A stretch of 64,000 nt of DNA from Sphingomonas sp. Leaf230 (GCF_001421745.1 NZ_LMKW01000010.1:277131-341130); one strand, 5' to 3'; numbered from the stretch's first letter, positions 37,417-47,117 are shown. Translations and numbers: made by a program. Notes: generated by a model from the sequence alone, not told the origin.

Positions 37417-38184
37417 ATGATCCTCCAATGTCCCGAGTGCAGCACGCGCTATCTGGTCCCCGACAGCGCGATCGGGACCGAGGGGCGCACCGTGCGCTGC
37501 GCCAATTGCAAGCATAGCTGGTTCCAGGCCGCCGCACCGGACGTCGAGGATGCGCTGGAGCTCCCGGAATCTACCCCGCTGGCGCCCGCACCGCCACCGC
37601 TGGCCCCGCTGGCAAGGCCGCCGATCGCGGAGCCGGTCGAACGGTTCGCGCCGTTCGCTCCTGCCGCACCGGTCGCGCCCGAGCCTGCGGTGGTAGCACC
37701 CACATTCGTTCCGCCCGCAACGCCGCAGATCGAGAACCTGCCGGTTCGCCTGCGTCGCAACACGACGCGGCGCTGGACGATCGTTGCGGTACTTGCCGGG
37801 CTGCTGATGCTGATCGCGGCGGGAGCGATCGTATATCTCGGTGCACCCGGCGTCGCGGCGAAGCTCGGTCTCGGGACCGGCAGCGACGAGACACCGCTAC
37901 GGCTGCGCGACAATCCGATCGAGCGCCGCGAACTCGACAACGGCTCCGAGCTGTTCGCGGTCAGTGGCCAGGTCACCAACCCGTCGAACCAGCGCCAGCG
38001 CGTGCCCGACATCCGCGCTGAACTCCGCGATGCGCAGGGGCGGCTGGTCTATAGCTGGACGATCACCCCGCAGCAGCGGACGCTGGCGCCGGGCGGTGCG
38101 ATCGACTTCAACTCCGCGACGCTGAACGTGCCCGCGAACTCGAAGCGCCTCGAGCTGAGCTTTGCCGGCGAGGCAACGCGCTAG
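37417..38184 (+). CDS. MJ0042-type zinc-ribbon protein
   Basis: A 255-residue membrane protein. The N-terminal zinc ribbon has Cys5-Cys8 and Cys28-Cys31 (CPECSTRYLVPDSAI.. VRCANCKHSW). A long Pro/Ala-rich linker (residues 40-108) follows, then one membrane helix (about 117-140) and a C-terminal beta domain of the DUF3426/FxLYD kind (ELFAVSGQVTNPSNQRQRVP). Such proteins are regularly found next to ftsEX in sphingomonads; a role in envelope regulation is inferred only. Its stop codon shares the palindrome CTAG with the stop of the convergent MATE gene. Confidence 0.8.
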   Translation: MILQCPECSTRYLVPDSAIGTEGRTVRCANCKHSWFQAAAPDVEDALELPESTPLAPAPPPLAPLARPPIAEPVERFAPFAPAAPVAPEPAVVAPTFVPPATPQIENLPVRLRRNTTRRWTIVAVLAGLLMLIAAGAIVYLGAPGVAAKLGLGTGSDETPLRLRDNPIERRELDNGSELFAVSGQVTNPSNQRQRVPDIRAELRDAQGRLVYSWTITPQQRTLAPGGAIDFNSATLNVPANSKRLELSFAGEATR

Positions 38185-39545
38185 GCGCGCCGCAAACGCC
38201 GACTTGCGATCCAGAACCGCGCGCCGTGCAACAGCGCGGCGGTCAGCATCCCCAGACCGGAGGCATAGACCAGCCCCATCGGCCCCACGCCGGCGCGAAC
38301 AAGCCACCAGCCCGCGCCACCGGTGACGATGAAATACGCTACGATGCTGTTCACGCCCGCCACGACCTGATAGCCGAGCGAGCGGAGCGCGTAGACCAGT
38401 ACCACCTGCGCCCCGTCGAACAGGATGAACGGCGCCCATACCGGCAGCATCGCCAGCGCGACCGCATGCGTCGCGGCATCGGCCGGAAACGCCGCGACGA
38501 TCGGCCCCCGCGCGACGATCAGCACGATCCCGCACGCACCCAGCGCGAGCATCGACAGCCCGGTCGCGATCAGCGCGCGCGAGATACCGGTCTTGGGATC
38601 CCCCTCGCCCACCGCATTGCCGACACGGACGCCACACGCGGAGCCAAGCCCAAGCGCCAACCCGAACGTGACGTTGTGGACCGAGAACACGATCTGGAAC
38701 GCGTGCGCGACGTCGTCGCCGAACTGCGTCGACAGTGCGATCAGGATCGAGAAGCCGGCAAGCTCCAGGCCGGAAGCAACGGCTGGCACGATCCCGAACA
38801 CCGCCAGCGCCGCGATCCCGGCTGGCACCCCGCGCCAGGCGGCCAGATCGATTCGCCGAACGCCGCGCTCCTTTGCGCGCGGCAAGGTCAGCGCCGCGGC
38901 GATCATCCCGACCGCCCCCAATCCCGACGCGATCGCGGTGGCCGTCGCTGCCCCGACAGCCCCCATCGCCGGCAGCCCGAGATGACCGCCCGACATCGCC
39001 CAGGCGAGTACGGCGTTCAGCGGAAGAATCGACAAATTCACCACCGCGACACGGCGCGGCAGGCTGACGCCCTCCAGGAAGAAGCTCGCGGCGACGATCA
39101 TCAACTGCGGCGGATAGGTGAACGCCATGACCCGCACGACCCGCCCGGCCGGCTCGACCAGCGCGGGCGCGACGCCGATCCCGGCGAGCATCGCGTCCGC
39201 GAACACGAACATCACGCCGCCGACCACCAGCCCGAGCAGCAGCCCCAGCACCAGTCCTTCGCGAAGTACCTGCCCGGTCCGCGGCAGATCCCCTGCCCCG
39301 TCGGCGCGCGCGGTATGAACGAGCACGCCCGACAGCCATGCGAGACCGGTGACGATCGCGATAAACGTCAGCGACCGGCTGGCACCCAGCGCCGCAACCT
39401 CATGCGCGCTGACAAGCCCGACGACGATCACGTCGGTGACGTGGAGGATCGTCCAGTTGAGGCTCGTCAGCATCACCGGCCAAGCCAGTGCGAGGATGCG
39501 CCGTGTTTCAGCCTGCGTATCGTTCGAGAGAAAGGGCGCGGGCAT
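38181..39545 (-). CDS. MATE family efflux transporter
   Basis: A 454-residue membrane protein with 12 predicted helices in two MATE repeats, beginning ILALAWPVMLTSLNWTILHVTD and with GALGASRSL-like and VGNAVGEGDPKTG motifs in the two halves. MATE proteins expel cationic or other compounds by sodium or proton exchange. The Met at 39545 gives the usual length; 18 further residues are open upstream but not conserved in style. Confidence 0.86.
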   Translation of the reverse strand: MPAPFLSNDTQAETRRILALAWPVMLTSLNWTILHVTDVIVVGLVSAHEVAALGASRSLTFIAIVTGLAWLSGVLVHTARADGAGDLPRTGQVLREGLVLGLLLGLVVGGVMFVFADAMLAGIGVAPALVEPAGRVVRVMAFTYPPQLMIVAASFFLEGVSLPRRVAVVNLSILPLNAVLAWAMSGGHLGLPAMGAVGAATATAIASGLGAVGMIAAALTLPRAKERGVRRIDLAAWRGVPAGIAALAVFGIVPAVASGLELAGFSILIALSTQFGDDVAHAFQIVFSVHNVTFGLALGLGSACGVRVGNAVGEGDPKTGISRALIATGLSMLALGACGIVLIVARGPIVAAFPADAATHAVALAMLPVWAPFILFDGAQVVLVYALRSLGYQVVAGVNSIVAYFIVTGGAGWWLVRAGVGPMGLVYASGLGMLTAALLHGARFWIASRRLRRA

Positions 39546-39657
39546 TGTTTGCGGTACTGGACGAACGCTTTTTCGCAAAGGGCGTTGCGTAGCGTTCAAA
39601 CCCTTGCTAGTGGCGCTCGCCTACCAGATGCCGGGTCCGCCCGGTGATGTTTCATGG

Positions 39658-39744
39658 GCGGCCATGGCGGAACTGGTAGACGCGCAACGTTGAGGTCGTT
39701 GTGGGCGAAAGCCCGTGGAAGTTCGAGTCTTCTTGGCCGCACCA
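39658..39744 (+). tRNA. tRNA-Leu (anticodon GAG)
   Basis: An 87-base class II tRNA. The acceptor stem GCGGCCA (39658-39664) pairs with TGGCCGC (39734-39740), then the discriminator A and an encoded CCA. The anticodon arm CAACG-TTGAGGT-CGTTG gives anticodon GAG, reading CUU/CUC. The long variable arm (TGGGCGAAAGCCCGT) and GTTCGAGTC T-loop region confirm Leu. A short T-run follows the CCA and may end transcription. Confidence 0.95.
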
Positions 39745-39821
39745 TTTTTCAGATTAGCGTAAACACCCCCTTCGAGGGTCCCCCTTTCGCGGCCGTGCGT
39801 TGGGCTTGGCGGAGGCATTGC

Positions 39822-39974
39822 ATGAGTTCGATCGACGACACGATCATCGACACGCCCGAGGGGCCGATGACGTTTGCGCAGTGGAAGAAGAAGAACCCGG
39901 TCCAGCTGCCTTCGCGCCGGACCAAGGGGAAGAAGCTGCCTAACAAGGTGAAGCTGACCACCGACGAGAAATAG
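39822..39974 (+). CDS. small hypothetical protein (50 residues)
   Basis: A 50-residue basic protein with GGAGG seven bases before its ATG. The sequence (SSIDDTIIDTPEGPMTFAQW, then a Lys-rich tail) resembles small conserved proteins of sphingomonads seen behind tRNA genes, but I cannot assign a family. The good ribosome-binding site and composition support a real gene. Confidence 0.6.
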   Translation: MSSIDDTIIDTPEGPMTFAQWKKKNPVQLPSRRTKGKKLPNKVKLTTDEK

Positions 39975-40017
39975 CGGTGGCTGGGGTTCGGATTCCCGAC
40001 CGATAAGCCGACGCGCG

Positions 40018-40038
40018 CCCCTCCCTGGAAGGGAGGGG
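40018..40038. terminator. hairpin between convergent small genes
   Basis: CCCCTCCCT (40018-40026) pairs exactly with AGGGAGGGG (40030-40038) around a GGA loop. It lies between a plus-strand gene ending at 39974 and a minus-strand gene ending at 40067. No T-run, so terminator function is tentative. Confidence 0.4.
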
Positions 40039-40066
40039 GGAAGCAGCGAGATCGTGTGTTTGTCGC

Positions 40067-40318
40067 TCAGTGCTTCCCCGAACTCCCTGACCCCTGCCTC
40101 GCCCGGATCATCCGCGCCTGGAACTTAACGCGTTGCCAGAACGTCGCGTCGTCGAGCCGCCATTGGCGGATCGCCTGAGTCGCCAGCGTCTCTATCAGCG
40201 CCTCACTCGTCGCCGCATCCTGCGCTGCAAACGCCCGTGCGAGGTCCTCGACGCACGGACCGTGGTCCGTGAAGTCGCGCGGCAGCGGCATGGGTGTCGG
40301 CTGGCTCGGCATCGGCAT
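40067..40318 (-). CDS. small hypothetical protein (83 residues)
   Basis: An 83-residue mostly helical protein starting MPMPSQPTPMP and ending in a basic Ser/Gly tail. The ATG has GGGAGAAAG upstream, which supports expression. It begins 18 bases after the end of the large outer-membrane gene on the same strand, so it is probably the last gene of that operon. No family recognised. Confidence 0.6.
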   Translation of the reverse strand: MPMPSQPTPMPLPRDFTDHGPCVEDLARAFAAQDAATSEALIETLATQAIRQWRLDDATFWQRVKFQARMIRARQGSGSSGKH

Positions 40319-40336
40319 AGGTCTTTCTCCCTGTAA

Positions 40337-43300
40337 TTAACGTCGACCACCGAACAGCGCGCGCGTGGCGCCACTGATCGAGGCTTGGTCGAACTTCAGC
40401 CGCATCGTGACGTACGGCCCCTGCCGCGTGTAGCGGTCGTCCTCGAAATCGCGGTCGCGGTAGCCGGACACATTGTAGCCGGCGCTGATCCACGTGTTCT
40501 GCGCGGGCGACACGCCGACCGACGGCCCGCCGCTCCACGACCACGCGCCGCGCTCCCACGCATGCTGGACCGAACCGCTGACGCCGATGTCGAACCGCGT
40601 GCCGATATCCTGGCGCAACTCGAACCCGGTCACGTCGATATACCCGTCATAGGTATCGTCGGCGAAGCGTCCGGCGACGTATTTCGCGCCGTAATACAGC
40701 GTCGCCTCGGTGCCGTGGCCGAGCCCTTCCGGACCGGTGCGATAGTTGACCGCCAGGTTGTTGATGATCCGCGACGTCACCTGGTCGCCGCCTCCGTACG
40801 CCGGCACGCCGAGCGAATTGGAGTCCGAGAACCCGGCATCCGCGCTCTCGTGCCGCAGCTCGAGCCGTTCGAGCACCGACCAGCGGCTGTCGAGCGGACG
40901 CAACGCGAGCGCGACGTCGGCGGTGGCATAGGTCGCGACCGCACCGGTCTTGTCCTTGATCGTGTACCCCTTGATGCTCGACGCGAGTGTCTTGCCCTGC
41001 CCCAGCGTGCGCAGGAAGTTGGTCGTGATCCCCCAGCGATCGCCGCTGTCGGCGTTGCGATATTCCAGGCGCCCGTTCACCGACCAGCGTGCCTGGCGGT
41101 AGGTCGCGCCGAGCGTCACTGCGGCGTAATCGCCATTGGTCTGGTCCTGCCCGACATAGCCACCCGAGGTGACCGGCTGGAACGCGTTGACCACCGCGCC
41201 CGTGGGAATCTCGCCCTTGAGCGTGTTGCTCGCGTCGAGCGTGCCATCGACGGTCCAGTTCTTGCCGAGCGGCACCGACTGGCTGAGCCCGTATTGCGCA
41301 TAGGTCCGCGCGCCGTTCTCGCCGATCGCCTGCTGGTTGAGCGTGCTCATCAGCTTGGCACCGGTCCACGGCGCTACGTCGACGCCGAACTGCTTGGTAT
41401 GCGCGACATAGCCGTCGCCGTTCGCAATCTCGTACCCGCCGATCAGGCGGATGCCGGGCTTGATGCGGTAGGCGAGCTGAATCTGGTGGCGGATTGGGAA
41501 GTCGACGCTGTCACTGTCGCCGCCGGGCGCGAACTGCGTTTGCCCGGTGAGCGTCACCGCATTGCCGAACAGCGCCTGCGTGCCGCCAACCGTCAGCAGC
41601 CGGCTGTCGCGGTTCTTGCCGTCCATCCCGCGATCCGACGCGAACTGGCCGCCCACGAAGATCGTGCCGGTGTCGCGGCGATATTCCAGGCGGGCCTCGC
41701 CGGCGGCGCGCGTGCCGGGGTTGGTCAACTGCTGCTGGTACCAGGCAACCCCGGTCACGCTCAGCCGATCGGTCAGCCGCAGTCGGCCGTCGAGCCCGAA
41801 CTTGCGCGTCCCCGCCTCGACGAGGTTCTGCTGGCCGACGCCGAACGCGGTATCCTGCTGGCGCGCATAGGCGAGCAGATCGAGCTTGGTGCCGTGGTGA
41901 TCGACCTCGGCCAGATAGGCGAGCCCACGCCCAAGCCCACCGCGACCGCCCTTGGCGATCTCGCCGCGCAGTTCGGTATTGGCGGTGACGTGCGCCTTGA
42001 TGTCTGCGCCGAGCACGGTGGCCTTGCCGACGGTCTCGTCGCGGATCACCGCAGCGCCAACTTCGACGCGGCCGTTCGCGAGCTTGGTCGCGACGCGCGC
42101 AGCGGCCGCCAATTTCGCCGACCTGCCGCCCTCGACCTCGTAGTCAGCGACGATGAAGATCGGATTCAGGTTGCCGTCGCGGCTCAGGATCGGTTGGCGG
42201 AAGCGGACCGTGCCCATCGAGGTGTCGATGTCGTAGTCGATGTGCCGCGTGAGTTCGGTGCTGGCGACGATCAGTTCGGAGCGGAAGCGATCGCGGGTTT
42301 CGAGTCGTAATTTATCGCTGTTCGGCACGATGTTACGCCCCGACAGGCGGTAGGGACCGCTCAGCCCGTTGCCCTGGATTTCGTCGCGCGAATACAGCGT
42401 GTCGGTATGCGCGGCGAATCCGGTCGCACGCACGCGCTTGCCCTCATACGCGGTCTTGATGCCGTTGAGCGTGCGGTTGTAGCGCGTCAGCTGCGTATCG
42501 GTGAACCCGGTCTCGAAATCGCCGAACAGCGCGTAGAACTCACGACGCTCGAGCCGCAAGTACAGCTTCCGCCGGGTCGCAGCGTCATAGCCCTGGCGTG
42601 AGCCATCGCCGTATACGGTGTAATAGCGGTCGGGGTCGATCGTGCCGAGCAGCCCGCGGTCGGGATCGTATTTGCGGTCGCTGTCATAGGCGATCGTCGC
42701 CAGCCACGAGCCTTTGACGCGACCCTTGGCATAGAAAGCAAGCTGGCCATCGGTGACGACGCTGTTCCGCTGCGACCGCGGCAGGCCCGACTGCCGCTTG
42801 CTGAGCATGTCGTAGCCGAGCGAGCCTGCGCCGAACCCGACTACGACCCAATCCTTTTGCGATGCGGCCAGCCAGGCGCGGACTTCGCTGCTGTGGACGA
42901 TCTTGTCCTCGGTCAGCGAGACGATCGCGTGGACGGCGCCGGCCTGCGTGGTCGGCTGGAGCGCGATGAAGGCGAGGCCGTCGTCGCCGACCACCTGCGC
43001 GGTAGTGGACGACCGCTCGCGACCGGCAAGCTGGCGGCCCTGTTCGAGTTCGGCCTCGACCGCCGCGGTATAGGGCTGGTCGACGGTGAAGGGGATCAGC
43101 GTGCCTGCGCGCACCGGACGACCGGTCTTGTCGGTCACGCGCACCGCGATCAGCGGGCGGGTAAGGCCGTCGGCGACGAGGCGACTGCTGGCAGCATCGA
43201 ACACCGCGCGGACGCCGGGCCCGGAATAATGCACCACCCGGTCGAGCGTCTTCACCACGCTACCATCGGCGGCGAGCACGCGTGCCTGAAGGCGATTGTC

Positions 43301-45367
43301 GCCGTCGATCAACGGGATACCCGTCCAGCGCGAGACCGCGATGTCGGTGCCGTCGCGCTGATCGGTGCCGTCGAACGCGAGCGGCTCGACCTGCTTGCCG
43401 TTGATGGTCAGCGCGACACGCTGGCCGGGCGCGTGCTTGACGACCGCGCGAACGATCGGTGCGCGCGGGTTGTGGTCGGCCTGTGGGAACAGCCAGTCGA
43501 TGCCGGCGGTCTGCTCGCCCGCCAGCCAGTCGCGGCTGCCGGCCGCGACGGCGGCATCGGCGACCGTGATGGGGAGGCCCGCGTCCGCCGACGCAGCCTT
43601 GCCGGTCGGCTTGAGCTGAAAGTCGACGCGCTTGAGCAGGCCGCCGTCGCCCTCGACGAAGCGCGAGATCGGGCTGTTCGCCTGACGCGTGTCGATGTCG
43701 CAGGCGACCGGTGCGTGCGTCGCGGGGATGCTCGACGTGTCGATCTGGACGACATGGCGCCCGGCGCGGACGCCCTCGAAATGGTACAGCCCGTCACGAT
43801 CGGTGGAGACGAACGTGCCGTCCTCCATCAGCAGGCGGATTCCGGGCACGCCCTTGCGCTTGTCGACCGGATCGCCGCAATTCCCCTCGGTCACGCGGCC
43901 GATAATCGTCATCGCGTCGGTGAACAGCAGCGGGCGCAGGCGGACCGATGCCGCGGCTTCGTTGCTGGTGACGATGCCCTGCCCGACGACACGCGCGCGG
44001 TTGAGCGCTTCGCCGGTGGGTGCGCCGGGAGCGATGCTGACGACGTATTTCAGCTCGGCCGACGCACCCGCGGCGAGCACGGGTATGACGAAGTCGAGGC
44101 TGCGGCCGTCGGTCGACACGGTCGGCTCGTCACCGCCGCGCGCGGAATTGCGTTCGTAGCGCAGTCCCTTGGGCAGCGTGTCGGCGACGTGGAGTCCGCG
44201 CGCGGGGACCGAATCGCGGTTGGTGATTCGCAACAGGTACTGGACGAAATCGCCCGGCGCCGCTTCACGCACCGATGCCACCTTGGTCAGCAACAACGTT
44301 CCCGCACCGGGGCTGTCGAGCGGGATGTCGGCCGAGAAGGGCTCGGGCGTCGACAGCGTCAGCGATCCGCCGAAGCTGGTGTCGTTGAGGATGAACGGCG
44401 TGCCCTGCGGGTCCTTCAACGCGGCGAGCGTCGCGCGATCGACGGTCGATGGCGCGGTGTAGGTGCCGGGCGGCGTCACCTTCAGGTAATAGCGGCCCGG
44501 TGCGGTGAGCGGGAATCGGTACCGGCCGGTCTCGCCCGGGTACACGCGGCCGCTGGCGTCGGTGACGCTCTCGCCGGTAACGACGGTGGAGGGATAGCGG
44601 CTGACGCCGTCGTCGCCGAACACGGTGGCAGGCTGGCCGGCATCGTCGACCAGCGACACGGTGGTGCCGTCGACCAGCGCACCGGTCCGCGAATCGAAGG
44701 TGTAGCCGGCCGGATCAATCAGCAGCGACGCCATCGAGGCGAGGCTGTAACCATCCTCGGCGAAGCTCAGCTTGATCGTCGCGCCGCGCATGTTGCGGAT
44801 GTCGCAGGCGGCGAGTTCGGGATGCTTGCCCGTCGCGCTCGCGGGGATGCCGCCCGCGAAGATGCCGCTGTCGGCTGCGGTCTCGGTGAGCGTCAGCGTC
44901 GTGTGGATCTTACCGACATCGACCGCGATGACTGCGGTCTCGCGCACGTCCGGGTCGTGGTTGCCGGCCTGGTTGTCGAGCACCAGGATCATATCGGCAT
45001 AGATGTCGATCGCCGCGACCCAGGGCGATTTGGCGAAGGTCGCGGCATCGATCGGCGCGGGTGTGAACTGGAAGCTGGGGGTCGTCTGGCACGTCGCGCC
45101 CGTCAGGTCGTAATTGGGCGGCGGCAGGTGGAATGTGAGCGTGGTCGGGCGCTTGGCCCGGTTCACGTCGAGCGAAACCGTATTGGACGGCAATGTGCCT
45201 ACGCCGGAATCGCTGGCCGCGTCGTCGAACGACAGCGTCGCGGTATTCTGGATACGAGTCGTCTGGACACCCGTCTGCGCGGCCGCCGGCAGGGTGCCGA
45301 CGATCAGCCCAAGCAGGAGCGTCAGGAACAGGGCGCAAAGGCGCGAAAGGCGACGGAAGCTGGACAT
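40337..45367 (-). CDS. giant exported DUF11 protein with outer-membrane barrel-like region
   Basis: A 1676-residue protein. A signal peptide (cleavage near AAA30-Gln31) is followed by a beta domain opening IQNTATLSFDD that recurs in the neighbouring proteins. A DUF11 domain lies at about 366-480 (PGDFVQYLLRITNRD, DTLPKGLRYE), and a carboxypeptidase-regulatory/SdrD-B-like domain at about 484-555 (GVPGIRLLMEDG, DRDGLYHFEGV). Ig-like segments follow. From about 839 to the end are regularly spaced alternating hydrophobic/aromatic strands with many R/D/Y, as in a large outer-membrane barrel (FYALFGDFETGF, GPYVTMRLKF near the C-terminus). The last 17 residues pass the final strand. It is last but one in a four-to-five gene operon. 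I infer a surface or secretion platform; no substrate is known. Confidence 0.75.
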   Translation of the reverse strand: MSSFRRLSRLCALFLTLLLGLIVGTLPAAAQTGVQTTRIQNTATLSFDDAASDSGVGTLPSNTVSLDVNRAKRPTTLTFHLPPPNYDLTGATCQTTPSFQFTPAPIDAATFAKSPWVAAIDIYADMILVLDNQAGNHDPDVRETAVIAVDVGKIHTTLTLTETAADSGIFAGGIPASATGKHPELAACDIRNMRGATIKLSFAEDGYSLASMASLLIDPAGYTFDSRTGALVDGTTVSLVDDAGQPATVFGDDGVSRYPSTVVTGESVTDASGRVYPGETGRYRFPLTAPGRYYLKVTPPGTYTAPSTVDRATLAALKDPQGTPFILNDTSFGGSLTLSTPEPFSADIPLDSPGAGTLLLTKVASVREAAPGDFVQYLLRITNRDSVPARGLHVADTLPKGLRYERNSARGGDEPTVSTDGRSLDFVIPVLAAGASAELKYVVSIAPGAPTGEALNRARVVGQGIVTSNEAAASVRLRPLLFTDAMTIIGRVTEGNCGDPVDKRKGVPGIRLLMEDGTFVSTDRDGLYHFEGVRAGRHVVQIDTSSIPATHAPVACDIDTRQANSPISRFVEGDGGLLKRVDFQLKPTGKAASADAGLPITVADAAVAAGSRDWLAGEQTAGIDWLFPQADHNPRAPIVRAVVKHAPGQRVALTINGKQVEPLAFDGTDQRDGTDIAVSRWTGIPLIDGDNRLQARVLAADGSVVKTLDRVVHYSGPGVRAVFDAASSRLVADGLTRPLIAVRVTDKTGRPVRAGTLIPFTVDQPYTAAVEAELEQGRQLAGRERSSTTAQVVGDDGLAFIALQPTTQAGAVHAIVSLTEDKIVHSSEVRAWLAASQKDWVVVGFGAGSLGYDMLSKRQSGLPRSQRNSVVTDGQLAFYAKGRVKGSWLATIAYDSDRKYDPDRGLLGTIDPDRYYTVYGDGSRQGYDAATRRKLYLRLERREFYALFGDFETGFTDTQLTRYNRTLNGIKTAYEGKRVRATGFAAHTDTLYSRDEIQGNGLSGPYRLSGRNIVPNSDKLRLETRDRFRSELIVASTELTRHIDYDIDTSMGTVRFRQPILSRDGNLNPIFIVADYEVEGGRSAKLAAAARVATKLANGRVEVGAAVIRDETVGKATVLGADIKAHVTANTELRGEIAKGGRGGLGRGLAYLAEVDHHGTKLDLLAYARQQDTAFGVGQQNLVEAGTRKFGLDGRLRLTDRLSVTGVAWYQQQLTNPGTRAAGEARLEYRRDTGTIFVGGQFASDRGMDGKNRDSRLLTVGGTQALFGNAVTLTGQTQFAPGGDSDSVDFPIRHQIQLAYRIKPGIRLIGGYEIANGDGYVAHTKQFGVDVAPWTGAKLMSTLNQQAIGENGARTYAQYGLSQSVPLGKNWTVDGTLDASNTLKGEIPTGAVVNAFQPVTSGGYVGQDQTNGDYAAVTLGATYRQARWSVNGRLEYRNADSGDRWGITTNFLRTLGQGKTLASSIKGYTIKDKTGAVATYATADVALALRPLDSRWSVLERLELRHESADAGFSDSNSLGVPAYGGGDQVTSRIINNLAVNYRTGPEGLGHGTEATLYYGAKYVAGRFADDTYDGYIDVTGFELRQDIGTRFDIGVSGSVQHAWERGAWSWSGGPSVGVSPAQNTWISAGYNVSGYRDRDFEDDRYTRQGPYVTMRLKFDQASISGATRALFGGRR

Positions 45368-45451
45368 GAAGGGTCCTCTCCCGACGCGCGTCTCCACGCG
45401 CCGGGATCGGTCGTTCCTTGTTCGTGAGGAGCGGAGTCTGGGTGGTGGGAC

Positions 45452-46573
45452 TTAGTTGATCGTCACGCGGAAGCTTGCCGCCACCGACGTCCCGCCGAGC
45501 AGGGTCGGAATCGTCGCGGTCACCTTCTTCGTGCCGGCATTGTACGAGCCGGTGAACGGAGTCAGCGGGATCGCCGATCCGTCGTCGTTCGCAGGGAAGC
45601 CGTTCAGCACGCATGCTCCGCCGACGCCCAGCCCACCGATCGTGATCGATCCCGGCTGATAGGTCGTATTGGCCGGGATGATATCGGTGAGGTTGATGTT
45701 GCTCGCAGGCACCAGCAGCGTCGCGTTGTTGACGACCAGGCAATATTGCACGACCGCGCCCGGAATTGCCTTCGGCAGCAACAGGCCGGAGACCGGATCG
45801 GAAATCACCACCGACGACTTCGTCACCGTCAGGTTGACGTTGCGCGTCGTGATTTCATAGCCGAGTGCCGCACGGCCATAGCCGTTGCTGGCGATATCGG
45901 GGCCGAGACCATCCGAATCATTGTCTGCGAAGACCACGTCGACCGCGTTGTCGTCGTTGGCGAGAAGGCTGGGCACCAGGGCCGCGCCCTGCGCCGCCGC
46001 ATCGCCGCCCGCCGCGACCTGCGCGATCAGCGTGACACCCGCGAGCGAGACCGCCTGGACGTTGGGCACATCCGCGACGATGAACACGATCGCCGATTGA
46101 TCGGCACCGAGTTCGTTGATGTACGTGGCGGTATCTGCGCCCACGTCATAGGTGCCGTTGCCGTTCGAATCGACGAACACCTTGATGTTGGTCACGTCGA
46201 AATTGTCGCCGGTGAACAGCCCCTGGATCGGCGTCTGGCTGGTCGACAGCAGGAAATCCTGGATGCCGTTGGTGTTGTTCGTCACCTTGAACGTCAGGAC
46301 GGCGCCCGCCTGGCCGACCGAGACCTGCGTGTTGGCGGGCTGGTTGGTGGCGACTGTCAGGTTGACCTTGCGATCGACCACGAACGTCGCGGCGTTCGAC
46401 GTCGCCGATTGCTGGACGCCGTTGACCAGATAGCTCGCCTGCGCGGTGTTGGTGACGGTCGTCCCGGCGGCGGTACCTGCTGGTCCCGGTCCGGTCTGTG
46501 CCATGGCGGTACCGGCCGACACGATGGCGGCCGTACCGGCCAGCAGCGTGCGTATTACCCCTTTTGCGTACAT
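45452..46573 (-). CDS. exported DUF11-like repeat protein
   Basis: A 373-residue secreted protein. Signal peptide MYAKGVIRTLLAGTAA with cleavage after AMA25. The mature N-terminus has the VTNTAQASYLVNG..TSNAATFVVD motif shared with the other exported proteins here. A middle region with Asp-rich DSNGNGTYDVGAD and FADNDSDGLGPD loops suggests calcium or metal binding, and a C-terminal DUF11-type domain follows (LVVNNATLL..NINLTDIIPANTTY). AAGGAAG lies ten bases before the ATG. The gene is 84 bases upstream of the giant gene on the same strand. Confidence 0.75.
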   Translation of the reverse strand: MYAKGVIRTLLAGTAAIVSAGTAMAQTGPGPAGTAAGTTVTNTAQASYLVNGVQQSATSNAATFVVDRKVNLTVATNQPANTQVSVGQAGAVLTFKVTNNTNGIQDFLLSTSQTPIQGLFTGDNFDVTNIKVFVDSNGNGTYDVGADTATYINELGADQSAIVFIVADVPNVQAVSLAGVTLIAQVAAGGDAAAQGAALVPSLLANDDNAVDVVFADNDSDGLGPDIASNGYGRAALGYEITTRNVNLTVTKSSVVISDPVSGLLLPKAIPGAVVQYCLVVNNATLLVPASNINLTDIIPANTTYQPGSITIGGLGVGGACVLNGFPANDDGSAIPLTPFTGSYNAGTKKVTATIPTLLGGTSVAASFRVTIN

Positions 46574-46632
46574 CGTTTAGGTCTTCCTTCTGTGATGGTT
46601 TTGGTCGGGTGTGGAGAGAGAGATCGGCCGGA

Positions 46633-47106
46633 TCATTTGAGGACGGCCTGGAACGCGAACTGGCCCTGCGAACCCGCCGCTAACGGGCTCGCGAGGCGCC
46701 ACCGGACGCTGGTGACATCGTTGGGGCTCGCCGCGCGCGTGCTGCCGTCGGGGCTGCGGACGCGGAGGGTGGCGAGCGAACCGTAAGTCTTGCCGTCGAC
46801 CGAGACGTCGGGCGCGGGCGAACCGGGATTGGCCGATCGATAGGCGATCTGGCGCGGCAACGGGTTGTCGAGCACCACGTTCGCCAGCGGCTGCGCGCCG
46901 CTGTTGCGATAGGCGAGAACGAAGATCACCTTGTCGCCCGGCGTCACCTTGGTCGGCTTCACCAGCGTAACCCGCGTGGTGCCGTCGGCCGCGGCGCTGC
47001 GGGCCTCGACGAGGATGCTGCTGCTGACCTGCAACGGACCGGCAGCCGCGGAGGCTGCGGCGGCCGTGGCGACCAGAACGGCGGCAGTCATTGGACGCGT
47101 AATCAT
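46633..47106 (-). CDS. exported single DUF11-like domain protein
   Basis: A 157-residue protein with a signal peptide (MITRPMTAAVLVATAAAASA) and one DUF11-like beta domain (VTPGDKVIFVLAYRNSGAQP, VLDNPLPRQIAY). Two starts compete. An ATG at 47121 overlaps the upstream stop as ATGA but has no Shine-Dalgarno. The ATG at 47106 has GAGGAG seven bases upstream, and that site lies just past the upstream stop; I choose 47106. Cytosolic coupling with the upstream gene is still likely. Confidence 0.72.
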   Translation of the reverse strand: MITRPMTAAVLVATAAAASAAAGPLQVSSSILVEARSAAADGTTRVTLVKPTKVTPGDKVIFVLAYRNSGAQPLANVVLDNPLPRQIAYRSANPGSPAPDVSVDGKTYGSLATLRVRSPDGSTRAASPNDVTSVRWRLASPLAAGSQGQFAFQAVLK

Positions 47107-47117
47107 GGCTTGGCTCC

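Noticed and set aside
39600..40060. Integration site at tRNA-Leu with a genomic island to its right
   Set aside because: No integrase gene and no direct repeat of the tRNA 3' end was found within the window, although the accessory-looking genes begin nearby.
40385..42310. 641-codon plus-strand frame opposite the end of the same gene
   Set aside because: Same reasoning; composition is that of reverse-complement coding DNA and there is no conserved motif.
42857..45427. 856-codon open frame on the plus strand opposite the giant DUF11 gene
   Set aside because: It is antisense to an obvious exported protein with a signal peptide, is rich in Arg/Asp/Gly from reversed codons, and shows no domain. 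High-GC genomes commonly leave such frames open.
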